Assembly (NCBI RefSeq): GCF_021568705.1
Contig: NZ_JAKGTH010000011.1
Location: forward strand, 186,001-250,000
Length of the DNA: 64,000 nt
DNA from: Gillisia lutea
GTDB taxonomy: Bacteria > Bacteroidota > Bacteroidia > Flavobacteriales > Flavobacteriaceae
Direction: 5' to 3'
A program made the translations under genes and the position numbers. The notes beneath the pieces are model-generated. The model had not been told where the DNA came from. It searched no databases and saw only the letters and a list, made by a program, of their open reading frames with translations. The first letter of the stretch is position 1, and each line of letters begins with the position of its first letter. Shown here one piece after another: positions 43,828 to 52,508 of the stretch.

Positions 43828-45291
43828 ATGAAAATTGAAAATATAAAGACGCTGGGAGAACTTATAGCCTCCGGATATGAGTCAAAAAGTATAAAAGAAG
43901 AGTTAAGACAAAATTTGCTCTCTAAAATTAAGAATAAAGAAACCTCATTTGAAGGAATTCACGGATATGAAAACACAGTAATCCCGGAACTGGAACGTGC
44001 AATACTCTCAAAACATAATATTAATTTATTGGGATTACGAGGGCAGGCCAAAACCAGATTGGCAAGAATGATGGTGAATTTGCTGGATGAATGGATTCCT
44101 ATTGTAGCAGGTTCAGAAATAAATGACGATCCGCTACAGCCAATTTCCAGATATTCTAAGGAATTAATTAGTGAGAAAGGGGATCAAACCCCTATTACAT
44201 GGATACACAGAGAAGAGCGATTTTTCGAGAAACTGGCCACTCCTGATGTTACAGTGGCCGATTTAATTGGCGATGTAGATCCAATTAAAGCTGCAAACCT
44301 AAAACTAAGTTATGCCGACGACCGAGTAATTCATTTTGGTATGATTCCCAGAGCGAATAGAAGTATATTTGTTATAAACGAACTTCCCGATCTACAGGCT
44401 AGAATTCAGGTAGCACTCTTCAATATTTTACAGGAAGGTGATATTCAAATTCGAGGATTTAAGCTTAGATTACCGTTAGATATGCAATTCGTTTTTACCG
44501 CCAACCCCGAGGATTACACCAATAGAGGAAGTATAGTAACTCCGTTAAAAGATAGGATAGGTTCTCAAATTCTTACCCATTATCCACATAATATTGAGAT
44601 TGCTAAAACAATAACACAACAAGAAGCAAAACTCGATTCCAGACAGGCCGATTTAGTGCATGTTCCCGAATTAGCAAAAGATCTTTTAGAGCAAATTAGT
44701 TTTGAAGCACGAGATAACGAATTTATAGATTCCAGAAGTGGGATTAGTGCTAGGTTGAGTATTTCCGCTTTTGAAAATCTTTTGAGCGCGGCCGAGCGTC
44801 GTACTGTTATTGCCGGAGAAGAAAAGACCTCCATTCGTTTTGGGGATTTTATGGGAGTTATTCCGGCCATTACCGGGAAAGTGGAGTTAGTTTATGAAGG
44901 TGAACAGGAAGGAAGTGCTTTTGTTGCTGAACAGCTCATTGGAGATGCGGTTAAGACGTTATTCAATAGATACTTTCCGAAAATCGAAAAATTGGAAAAG
45001 GAGGATGCTGAAAATCCATATAACGATCTTGTGGAATGGTTCTTTGCTGAAAGTGGTTTCGAATTATTAGATGAAATAACCGAGAAGGAATACCATGAAA
45101 AGTTAGATTCTATTCCACCCCTGAATAAATTGATTGAGAAGTATCAAAATGAGTCTCCAGAAGAAGATAAATATTTCTTGAAAGAATTTTTACTTTGGGG
45201 ATTAGTAGAGTATAAGAAACTAAATAAATATCGGTCGGCTGAAGGTGTTCAGTTCAAAGACCTTTATGGGAGCTATATAAGTGGTTTGTAA
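43828..45291 (+). CDS. MoxR/BchI-like AAA+ ATPase
   Basis: 487 residues. Walker A is GLRGQAKTR near residue 69; the Ala before Lys is normal in MoxR-type proteins. The Walker B region reads FVINELPDLQARIQ with Asn where many AAA+ proteins have Asp, which I recall as usual for this subgroup of chelatase-like ATPases. TANPEDYTNRG is sensor 1 and the region after PLKDRIGSQI carries the arginine-finger area. It most likely forms a hexameric ring that works with the VWA protein encoded just upstream. The C-terminal 120 residues are specific to the subgroup. Confidence 0.85.
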   Translation: MKIENIKTLGELIASGYESKSIKEELRQNLLSKIKNKETSFEGIHGYENTVIPELERAILSKHNINLLGLRGQAKTRLARMMVNLLDEWIPIVAGSEINDDPLQPISRYSKELISEKGDQTPITWIHREERFFEKLATPDVTVADLIGDVDPIKAANLKLSYADDRVIHFGMIPRANRSIFVINELPDLQARIQVALFNILQEGDIQIRGFKLRLPLDMQFVFTANPEDYTNRGSIVTPLKDRIGSQILTHYPHNIEIAKTITQQEAKLDSRQADLVHVPELAKDLLEQISFEARDNEFIDSRSGISARLSISAFENLLSAAERRTVIAGEEKTSIRFGDFMGVIPAITGKVELVYEGEQEGSAFVAEQLIGDAVKTLFNRYFPKIEKLEKEDAENPYNDLVEWFFAESGFELLDEITEKEYHEKLDSIPPLNKLIEKYQNESPEEDKYFLKEFLLWGLVEYKKLNKYRSAEGVQFKDLYGSYISGL

Positions 45292-45364
45292 ACTTAACAT
45301 TGCCTTAGTACAAGGATTGAAAGACTAGTAATAACTTGGGGCTATATAATTATATAAAATAGGT

Positions 45365-45778
45365 ATGAGTCAGGAAAAGAATATAAAGGCCCAAGAGAAA
45401 TTTGCAGAGGCAATTAATACCGGTAATCTTGAATGGATAAGAGAAGTAGTAGACGACAAGGTAAAAGACCATGATCCTGCACCTATGCAAGGTCCGGGGC
45501 CGCAAGGTTTTATAGATTTTTTTAGTATGATGCGCACTGCTTTTCCCGATTTGAAGGCTGAGGTAGAGCATATGGTAACCGATAAAGAGAATGTTAGTTT
45601 TGCTTATACGGTGTCCGGAACTCATAAAGGAGAATTTATGGGAGTATCGCCAACGGGAAAACAATTTAGCGTGAGAGGGATGCAAATAGGGCGTTTTGAA
45701 GATGGTAAATTAATAGAACGTTGGGGGAGTAGTGATGAATTAGGCATTTTAAAGCAATTAGGCGTTCAGGTAATTTGA
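45365..45778 (+). CDS. SnoaL-like ester cyclase-family protein
   Basis: 137 residues with the alpha+beta cone fold of the SnoaL/NTF2-like superfamily. KVKDHDPAPMQGPGPQGFIDFFSMMRTAFPD and later FMGVSPTGKQFSVRG (both typical of the polyketide-cyclase-like subgroup) are the main evidence. Proteins of this kind in non-polyketide producers have no proven substrate. It is a monocistronic gene: 73 bases after the AAA+ gene and followed by a strong terminator. Confidence 0.75.
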   Translation: MSQEKNIKAQEKFAEAINTGNLEWIREVVDDKVKDHDPAPMQGPGPQGFIDFFSMMRTAFPDLKAEVEHMVTDKENVSFAYTVSGTHKGEFMGVSPTGKQFSVRGMQIGRFEDGKLIERWGSSDELGILKQLGVQVI

Positions 45779-45799
45779 TAGCTTAATGTATGTTGTGTA

Positions 45800-45845
45800 A
45801 AAAAGGCAGTGAAAGAATTAAAATTTTTTCACTGCCTTTTTAATT
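45800..45845 (+). terminator. Rho-independent terminator after the SnoaL-like gene
   Basis: Bases 45800-45814 pair with 45827-45841 (15 bp, GGCAGTG/CACTGCC core) around a 12-base loop and run into T's. The A-rich 5' side makes it usable on both strands. The rest of the 307-base gap to 46085 is AT-rich; apart from a possible promoter near 46030-46064 nothing else was recognised. Confidence 0.85.
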
Positions 45846-46029
45846 TATGACGGGTTGTTTTAAATTAATTCTGCAAAAAACCTTTTCAAACGTAAATTTT
45901 TAAACCTGGCTAAAGTTTTTCAGATTAATAATAATGTGAAATTGAAAATATAAAAGTTCTATTTTATGAATTCTATAATTTAAATTCCCTAAAAAGAGAA
46001 TTTCATAAAAGTTGATTTAAATTCTATGT

Positions 46030-46064
46030 TTTGTTTTTTTTACTGATGAAAATATATACTTTTA
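46030..46064 (+). promoter_or_regulatory. Candidate promoter of the threonine operon
   Basis: TTTG at 46030-46033 and TACTTTTA at 46057-46064 (TAnnTTTG with the last base different) are 23 bases apart, longer than the usual spacing of about 19. A transcript starting near 46071 would place the leader peptide ATG at 46086 about 15 bases in. Reasonable by position, weak by spacing. Confidence 0.3.
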
Positions 46065-46085
46065 ACATCAGTTTTAAGGGAAAAC

Positions 46086-46193
46086 ATGAAAAATTCGTAT
46101 TCATTCCGTAATATATTAGTAGTTGGAGCCATTACTTCAGGCACAATTGCTATTACTATGTTTTCTATTACCCCTTTGGGGTATTATATGTAA
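46086..46193 (+). CDS. thrL: Putative Thr/Ile-rich leader peptide of the thr operon
   Basis: A 35-codon frame starting at ATG 46086 and ending with TAA, 68 bases before thrA. Its second half contains four Thr codons (positions 17, 20, 24, 29) and four Ile codons (16, 21, 23, 28) within 14 residues, the amino acids whose supply depends on the operon downstream. A 6-bp hairpin TACCCC-TTT-GGGGTA at 46169-46183 overlaps the last Thr-Pro codons, and a run of seven T's is at about 46233-46239. Enterobacterial thrL works by ribosome stalling at Thr/Ile codons, and a similar attenuator is inferred here. No GC-rich terminator stem is evident next to the T run, so the mechanism is not settled. Confidence 0.55.
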   Translation: MKNSYSFRNILVVGAITSGTIAITMFSITPLGYYM

Positions 46194-46261
46194 AACTTCG
46201 TCCGCACCTATATTTTCCTAGAATAAATTCATCTTTTTTTAAATCATAAATTATTACAGCC

Positions 46262-48709
46262 ATGAATATTTTGAAGTTCGGAGGCTCTTCGTTAGCATCT
46301 CCAAGTAGAATTAAATTAGTTGCAGAAACCGTAAAAGCACAAATGAATGAAGGCACTACGATTGTTGTGTTTTCGGCTTTTGGCGGTGTAACTAATGACT
46401 TCCTTTATATGGCTGATCTTGCCTCAAAAGAGGATCTCAGTTATAAGGAAATCCTTCAGAGAAATGAAAAAAGGCATTTGGACGCGGTAAAGGAGTTGGT
46501 ACCAATTAATACACAAAGTGGAATTTTAAGTAGGGTTAAAGGTGAGTTTAATAGACTGGAAACCTTATATGAAGGAGTTTACTTGTTAAATGAACTTTCC
46601 AATAAGACAAAACATGTAGTTGCCAGCTTTGGTGAGCTATTGTCCTCACTTATAATTACTGAATATTTTAAAAGCATTGGCCTTCAGGTTGAATTTGTAG
46701 ATTCGAGAGAACTAATTGTTTGCAAAAATAACAATGAAAAAGTGCAGGTAAATTATAGTAAAACTAACTCCAACATCACGACTTACTTTGACGAGCACAA
46801 AGCAAAACTTTTCGTGGCACCTGGGTTTGTAGCTAAGAATGATCAAGGAGTGCCAAGTACTTTAGGACGAGGGGGATCAGATTTTACGGCGGCTATATTT
46901 GCGGGTGCTTTAGATGCCGAGAAAGTTTTGATATATACCGATGTGGATGGAATGTATACAGCCAATCCAAGTCTTGTTTCTCAGGCATATCCTTTAAAAA
47001 ATATCTCTTATGAAGAAGCGATGGAATTATCTCATTTTGGAGCAAAAGTACTTTATCCTCCAACCCTTCACCCTGTACTAAGCAAGCAAATAGAAATTCA
47101 TATAAAAAACACCTTTAAACCAGAAGAACGGGGGACGGTGATCTCTAAGTCCAGTAAGGAGAACTTTAGATGGGTTACAGGGATCACTCATATAGATTCT
47201 ATCAAGTTATTGAATATAGAAGGCAGTGGCATGGTAGGAATCCCCGGTTTTTCAAAACGTCTTTTTGAAGTTTTGTATCAGGAGAAGATAAATGTAGTTT
47301 TAATTACTCAAGCTTCCTCCGAACATAGTATTTGTATTGCTGTGAAGGATGATGAAGCCACGCAGGCTAAGGATGCTTTAGATGAAGCTTTTCTAACTGA
47401 GATTCAGAACAATAAGATTAAACCGGTAGAAATTGAAGAAAATGTAGCTATTGTGGCACTGGTTGGTGACAGAATGCGAAGTCATCATGGTCTTAGCGGG
47501 AAGATGTTTAGTGCCTTAGGAAATAATAACATCAATATTAGGGCTATAGCACAGGGGTCTTCAGAAAGAAATATCTCGACAGTAATTGCGAAAAAGGATG
47601 TGAAAAAAGCATTGAATACCTTACACGAGCAATTTTTCGAAGTACCTTCAAAAGAACTTAACTTATTTATTACCGGTGTTGGAAATGTAGGTAGTAAGCT
47701 TATTGATCAGTTGAAACAGCAGGAAACTTATTTGCTGGAAAAACTCCGACTTAAAGTGCGAGTTCTTGGTCTTTCAAACTCTAGAAAGATGGTATTTAAT
47801 GAGGAGGGTATAGACCTAAATTCCTGGAAGGAAATACTTGAAAACGGTGAAAATGCTACTAAAGAAGGATTTTTTGAAAAAGTAAAGGAACTTAACTTAA
47901 GGAATAGCATATTTGTGGATAATACGGCCAGTCCTGAAATAGCGGCATGGTATAAAAAATATCTGGCAAATTCTATTTCGGTAGTGACTTGTAATAAGAT
48001 AGCTTGTGCCGATGATCTTGTGAATTATCAGAAATTACAGGACCTGTCACGAGAATATGGAGCTTCTTTCTTATATGAAACCAATGTGGGAGCGGGGTTA
48101 CCGATTATTGATACCTTAAAGAACTTAATGGCATCCGGAGATAGGGTGCATAAGATACAGGCAGTACTTTCAGGAAGTCTGAATTTTGTTTTCAATAATT
48201 ATAACGCAGAAGAGCCATTTTATAAAACCGTGGAGCAGGCAATGGTTGAAGGTTATACTGAACCGGATCCGAAAATTGATTTAAGTGGAATTGATGTATC
48301 CCGTAAAATCCTGATTTTAGCCAGAGAAAGTGGTCTGGAAATGGAACTTAGCGATATTGAGAATGATAGTTTCCTGTCTCAAGAAAGCTTAGACGCGGCA
48401 ACTAACGAGGCATTTTTTGATCTCCTGCAAAAGGATGAAGAAAAGTTCAAAAACATGTATAAAGATGCTGAAGCTAATAATAAGCAGCTAAAGTATGTCG
48501 CCCAACTGGATAATGGAAAGGCTAAAGTAGGATTACAACAGGTGGGAGCAGAACATCCTTTCTATAATTTAAGCGGTAGCGATAATATTGTTTTATTCTT
48601 TACAAACAGGTACAGTCAGCAACCTTTAATTGTGAAAGGGGCTGGTGCCGGGGCCGATGTTACTGCTTCCGGGATATTTGCAGATGTAATTCGAATAGGT
48701 AAAAAATAG
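46262..48709 (+). CDS. thrA: Bifunctional aspartate kinase / homoserine dehydrogenase
   Basis: 815 residues, the usual length of fused AK-HSD I. The kinase domain (about 1-290) starts with ILKFGGSSLASP and has GRGGSDFTAAIFAGAL; two ACT domains follow (about 310-455, with the typical NIRAIAQGSSERNIS); then homoserine dehydrogenase (about 465-815) with its NAD(P) loop FITGVGNVGS and the substrate region GAGLPIIDTL. It carries out the first and third steps from aspartate toward threonine and methionine. The ACT domains suggest threonine feedback. First enzyme gene of thrABC, preceded by a likely leader peptide. Confidence 0.97.
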   Translation: MNILKFGGSSLASPSRIKLVAETVKAQMNEGTTIVVFSAFGGVTNDFLYMADLASKEDLSYKEILQRNEKRHLDAVKELVPINTQSGILSRVKGEFNRLETLYEGVYLLNELSNKTKHVVASFGELLSSLIITEYFKSIGLQVEFVDSRELIVCKNNNEKVQVNYSKTNSNITTYFDEHKAKLFVAPGFVAKNDQGVPSTLGRGGSDFTAAIFAGALDAEKVLIYTDVDGMYTANPSLVSQAYPLKNISYEEAMELSHFGAKVLYPPTLHPVLSKQIEIHIKNTFKPEERGTVISKSSKENFRWVTGITHIDSIKLLNIEGSGMVGIPGFSKRLFEVLYQEKINVVLITQASSEHSICIAVKDDEATQAKDALDEAFLTEIQNNKIKPVEIEENVAIVALVGDRMRSHHGLSGKMFSALGNNNINIRAIAQGSSERNISTVIAKKDVKKALNTLHEQFFEVPSKELNLFITGVGNVGSKLIDQLKQQETYLLEKLRLKVRVLGLSNSRKMVFNEEGIDLNSWKEILENGENATKEGFFEKVKELNLRNSIFVDNTASPEIAAWYKKYLANSISVVTCNKIACADDLVNYQKLQDLSREYGASFLYETNVGAGLPIIDTLKNLMASGDRVHKIQAVLSGSLNFVFNNYNAEEPFYKTVEQAMVEGYTEPDPKIDLSGIDVSRKILILARESGLEMELSDIENDSFLSQESLDAATNEAFFDLLQKDEEKFKNMYKDAEANNKQLKYVAQLDNGKAKVGLQQVGAEHPFYNLSGSDNIVLFFTNRYSQQPLIVKGAGAGADVTASGIFADVIRIGKK

Positions 48710-48712
48710 CTC

Positions 48713-49633
48713 ATGGAAGATATTAAAATTTTTGCCCCGGCAACAGTCGCAAATCTCTCCTGTGGGTTTGATGTATTGGGATGTTGTCTGGACAATGTGG
48801 GAGACGAAATGCTTCTTCGCAAGAACGATCTCAATGAGCTTAGAATTACAAGAATTAGCGGCCAGGATCTTCCCATGGAAACTCATAAGAATGTTGCAGG
48901 GGTAGCAGTACAGGCATTGCTGAAACAACTAGATTTTACTCAAGGATTCGATATTGAGATAGACAAACATATTAAAGCGGGTAGTGGAATAGGCAGTAGT
49001 GCAGCGAGCTCAGCCGGTGCGGTATATGGGATTAATAAGCTTTTAGGAGAGCCATTTACAGTAAAAGAGCTTATACCCTTTGCAATGGAGGGTGAACGAC
49101 TGGCCAGTGGGAATGCTCATGCCGATAATGTTGCTCCCGCCCTCATGGGAGGTTTTAGCCTAGTAAGAAGTTATGACCCTTTAGAAGTACTTGCATTACC
49201 ATCGCCTCCTAAACTACGAGTGGTTATTTTACATCCTTTAATTGAAGTGAAAACCAAAGATTCTAGGGCAATAATAAAACAAAATGTGAATTTGCAAGAT
49301 GCAATAACTCAATGGGGAAACTTAGGAGCTTTGGTAAGTGCGCTATATGTAGAAGATTACGAATTGTTTGGACGTAGCTTACACGATAAGATCATCGAAC
49401 CGGTACGCTCAATTTTAATTCCATATTTTGATGAACTTAAACAAATTGCAATGGAAAGTGGGGCTTTAGGCTTTGGAATTTCAGGGTCGGGACCTTCAGT
49501 TTTTGCTATGTGCAAGGGAGATGAGGTTGCGGTAAGTGTAAGGGAAGCAATGCAACTATTTTATCAGGAAAAAGGAATAGATTTCGATCTTCACCATTCA
49601 GAAATTAATACTCAAGGAATAAAAATCATATAA
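48713..49633 (+). CDS. thrB: Homoserine kinase
   Basis: 306-residue GHMP kinase. The N-terminus FAPATVANLSCGFDVLGC is the family substrate-binding motif, and the phosphate-binding loop is GSGIGSSAASS near residue 90. The C-terminal GFGISGSGPSVFAMC is GHMP motif 3. It phosphorylates homoserine with ATP to O-phosphohomoserine. The start is three bases after the thrA stop and its stop shares one base with the thrC ATG (ATAATG), so translation is coupled. Confidence 0.97.
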   Translation: MEDIKIFAPATVANLSCGFDVLGCCLDNVGDEMLLRKNDLNELRITRISGQDLPMETHKNVAGVAVQALLKQLDFTQGFDIEIDKHIKAGSGIGSSAASSAGAVYGINKLLGEPFTVKELIPFAMEGERLASGNAHADNVAPALMGGFSLVRSYDPLEVLALPSPPKLRVVILHPLIEVKTKDSRAIIKQNVNLQDAITQWGNLGALVSALYVEDYELFGRSLHDKIIEPVRSILIPYFDELKQIAMESGALGFGISGSGPSVFAMCKGDEVAVSVREAMQLFYQEKGIDFDLHHSEINTQGIKII

Positions 49634-50928
49634 TGCGATATTTCAGTTTAAATAATAGAGAACATACCTCCACTTTTGAAAATGCTGTACTAAAAGGACT
49701 GGCTCCCGATAAGGGTTTGTATTTTCCGGAAAAGATCGTCAGTTTACCTAAGTCCTTTTTCAAGGATATCAATGGATTTTCTAAAACTGATCTGGCCTTT
49801 CAGGTAATAAAAAATTATGTAGGTGATGAAATTCCTGCTTCAGAGTTAACAAAAATAATAGCACATACCTTGGACTTTGAATTTCCGGTGGTGCCCTTAA
49901 AAGAGAACGTTGGCGTTCTGGAGCTTTTTCATGGTCCAACCATGGCTTTCAAAGATGTGGGTGCAAGGTTTATGGCCGGAAGTCTGGGGTACTTCATTAA
50001 TAAAGGAAATGTTGGAAAAGTAACCGTTCTGGTAGCGACATCTGGGGATACAGGAGGAGCAGTAGCCAACGGTTTTCTTGGGGTAGAGGGGATAGATGTG
50101 GTAATTCTATATCCTAAAGGTAAGGTAAGTGAGATCCAAGAAAAGCAACTAACCACACTCGGGCAAAATGTGATCGCTCTAGAAGTAGATGGCGCTTTTG
50201 ACGAATGCCAAGATATGGTAAAACAAGCCTTTTTAGATGAGGAAATTCAAATGCAGCGTCAATTAACTTCAGCTAATTCAATTAATGTGGCACGATGGTT
50301 ACCGCAAATGTTCTATTATTTTATCGCCTATCAGCAATTAGCTGAAATCGATAAAAAATTGGTGTTTTCAGTTCCCAGCGGAAACTTTGGAAATATATGT
50401 GCTGGAATGCTGGCATCTAAAATGGGATTGCCTATAGATCATTTCGTGGCATCCAGCAACGCTAATGATGTGGTGGGAAGATATCTCAATTCTGAAATAT
50501 ATGAGCCTAAACCTAGTGTGGCCACTATTTCTAATGCAATGGATGTTGGAAACCCCAGTAATTTTATTAGGATAATGGAGCTTTTTGATAAAGATTTTAA
50601 AGTTCTTAAAGATCATTTGTCCTCTTATAGTTTTTCTGATGATCTTACCAAAAAGGCAATGAAAGACGTGTTTGAGGAAACAGGCTATGTTATGGATCCT
50701 CATGGAGCTGTTGGATATTTAGGACTACAGGAATTTCTAAAGAAGCACCTAGATTATTACGGGACTTTTTTAGAAACAGCACACCCTGTAAAGTTTTTAG
50801 AAACCGTAGAGAGTGTTATTGGAAGCAAATTGGAAATTCCTCCAACCATAAACGCTATTTTAAACAAGCAAAAGAAATCTATCGGGATAAAAGATTATAC
50901 CGACCTAAAGGCTTACTTACTTAGTTAA
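49633..50928 (+). CDS. thrC: Threonine synthase
   Basis: 431-residue fold-type II PLP enzyme. HGPTMAFKDVGARFM holds the PLP-binding Lys near residue 105, and ATSGDTGGAVANG is the phosphate-binding loop. It turns O-phosphohomoserine into threonine and phosphate, closing the pathway coded by the operon. Length fits the short bacterial form. It overlaps thrB by one base and is followed at once by a terminator. Confidence 0.97.
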   Translation: MRYFSLNNREHTSTFENAVLKGLAPDKGLYFPEKIVSLPKSFFKDINGFSKTDLAFQVIKNYVGDEIPASELTKIIAHTLDFEFPVVPLKENVGVLELFHGPTMAFKDVGARFMAGSLGYFINKGNVGKVTVLVATSGDTGGAVANGFLGVEGIDVVILYPKGKVSEIQEKQLTTLGQNVIALEVDGAFDECQDMVKQAFLDEEIQMQRQLTSANSINVARWLPQMFYYFIAYQQLAEIDKKLVFSVPSGNFGNICAGMLASKMGLPIDHFVASSNANDVVGRYLNSEIYEPKPSVATISNAMDVGNPSNFIRIMELFDKDFKVLKDHLSSYSFSDDLTKKAMKDVFEETGYVMDPHGAVGYLGLQEFLKKHLDYYGTFLETAHPVKFLETVESVIGSKLEIPPTINAILNKQKKSIGIKDYTDLKAYLLS

Positions 50929-50933
50929 AATAA

Positions 50934-50970
50934 AAAAATCCTTTCAATGTACTTTGAAAGGATTTTTAAT
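50934..50970 (+). terminator. Rho-independent terminator between thrC and the S10 peptidase gene
   Basis: Bases 50934-50947 pair perfectly with 50954-50967 (14 bp, TCCTTTCAA core) around a six-base loop, with A's before and T's after. It serves thrC on the plus strand and, read from the other side, the convergent peptidase gene that ends at 50986. Confidence 0.88.
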
Positions 50971-50985
50971 TAGGTACAACTCCAA

Positions 50986-52473
50986 TTATTGAGCAGTATA
51001 TTTTGCCGATTCTCCCTCTTTAGGAAGTGATTTTAAAATGAAGTCTCTTATATCATTATTTGCATTCTTAAGATCTTCATTTCTCAAATACATCATATGC
51101 CCGCTTCGGTAGCCTTTAAAACTTAGTCTATCTTGCATCTTTCCGCTTGGGTCCAATTGCCACATAGAATATTTCGCGTTAAAATAGGTGGTGGCTCCAT
51201 CAAAATATCCAGACTGTATCATTACGTCGAGATTAGGGTTTTGCGCCATAGCCTGTCTTAAATTCTCTCCTGTATTATCACCGCTTCTATCCCATGGATG
51301 TACAGGGCCAAACATATTATATTTAATATCAGTTTTGAAATTCAATTCCTGTTGCAAATAATAATTAATAGCCGGAGTGAATGAATGTAGCCATGAAGTA
51401 AGTTCTGCATTATAATCAGGTGAATCTCCCGCTTCTTTAGAGTCTATTCCAAGATATCTAGAATCTAATCTTCCTACTGTATATGCCTTATCTCTCATAA
51501 GCTCTTTCCAGAAATAGCGAAATGGCACGGCCAGATTATTTTGCTGAATAACCTGTTGAGAGATACCCGAATAATAGGCCATTTTTTGAGCAATCTCATT
51601 TTTTTTCTCTGTTGAAGTAAAACCGCCTTTTATTAAAACAGGAAGTACAGAGTTTATGGTATAATTCTCCACTTCTTCAAGTAAACGTTCAAGATCTTTA
51701 CTTTGTAATTCGGACGGTAATTTATGATGGTACCACGCAGCAGCTGTGAAATAGGGAAGCCTATTTGCTATTTCTACAGGCCCGTTACGTTCAATACCAA
51801 GTTCGGTAGGAGATACAAGAATTACTCCGTTCAAATACATCCATTGGCTGTTTTGTAGTTCTAAAGCTAATCCTGATACTCTTGTAGTTCCATAACTCTC
51901 ACCAATGAGATATTTTGGAGACAGCCATCGGTTCTTTCTGGTGACAAACGTATTTATCCATTCTGCTAAATATTTGATATCTGCCTGCACACCAAAGAAA
52001 TCTTTCTTATCTGATTTTTCCTCGTCGATAATTCGGGAATACCCAGTATTCACAGGATTTACGTAAACAATATCAGCAATATCCAATATAGAATAAGGGT
52101 TTTCTTTCACACCATAGGGCTGTACGGGAAAACCTTCATTATCAATTTTCAGAATTCTCGGTCCTGTATATGCCAAATGCATCCATACTGAAGCTGAGCC
52201 AGGACCGCCGTTAAATGAAATGACCAAAGGCCTGTTTTCAGTATTTTTAATATCATTTCGTTTATAATAGGTGTAGAATAAACTTGCTGTAGGATTCCCA
52301 TCTTTATCCCACACGGGTTGAGTTCCCGTTTGAGCGGTATAATTTATATTTTTTCCATTGATCGATACAGAATGATTGCTTACCACCATAGTATCTATAG
52401 GAAGTGATACTTTTTGAGCCAATGCAGAAGCTGTAATTAAGAGGCAGCCTGCAACTAAAGATATATATTTCAT
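50986..52473 (-). CDS. Peptidase S10 family serine carboxypeptidase-like protein
   Basis: 495 residues with a signal peptide (about 1-19, ending ALAQ). The alpha/beta-hydrolase signatures are FNGGPGSASVW (oxyanion region, residues about 88-98), GESYGTTR with the catalytic Ser, and GHMMYLR near the C-terminus with the catalytic His. The Bacteroidota members are exported and probably act in the periplasm on peptides released during growth on protein-rich matter. Monocistronic, with terminator at its 3' end and 35 bases from the UbiB-like gene upstream on the same strand. Confidence 0.88.
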   Translation of the reverse strand: MKYISLVAGCLLITASALAQKVSLPIDTMVVSNHSVSINGKNINYTAQTGTQPVWDKDGNPTASLFYTYYKRNDIKNTENRPLVISFNGGPGSASVWMHLAYTGPRILKIDNEGFPVQPYGVKENPYSILDIADIVYVNPVNTGYSRIIDEEKSDKKDFFGVQADIKYLAEWINTFVTRKNRWLSPKYLIGESYGTTRVSGLALELQNSQWMYLNGVILVSPTELGIERNGPVEIANRLPYFTAAAWYHHKLPSELQSKDLERLLEEVENYTINSVLPVLIKGGFTSTEKKNEIAQKMAYYSGISQQVIQQNNLAVPFRYFWKELMRDKAYTVGRLDSRYLGIDSKEAGDSPDYNAELTSWLHSFTPAINYYLQQELNFKTDIKYNMFGPVHPWDRSGDNTGENLRQAMAQNPNLDVMIQSGYFDGATTYFNAKYSMWQLDPSGKMQDRLSFKGYRSGHMMYLRNEDLKNANNDIRDFILKSLPKEGESAKYTAQ

Positions 52474-52508
52474 GTAGTATAGTTAATTTGTTAGAAAATT
52501 TTGAACTG

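Noticed and set aside
43828-45291. Walker A (GLRGQAKTR) and Walker B (VINELPD) look imperfect in the AAA+ protein.
   Set aside because: Ala before the Lys is normal for MoxR-type ATPases, and the NELPD form is, as far as I recall, usual in this subgroup; no reason to call it inactive.
48626-48928. Minus-strand open frame across the thrA-thrB junction.
   Set aside because: It is antisense to two certain genes and has a non-protein-like composition; the same holds for minus-strand frames at 39408-39728 and 50368-50703.
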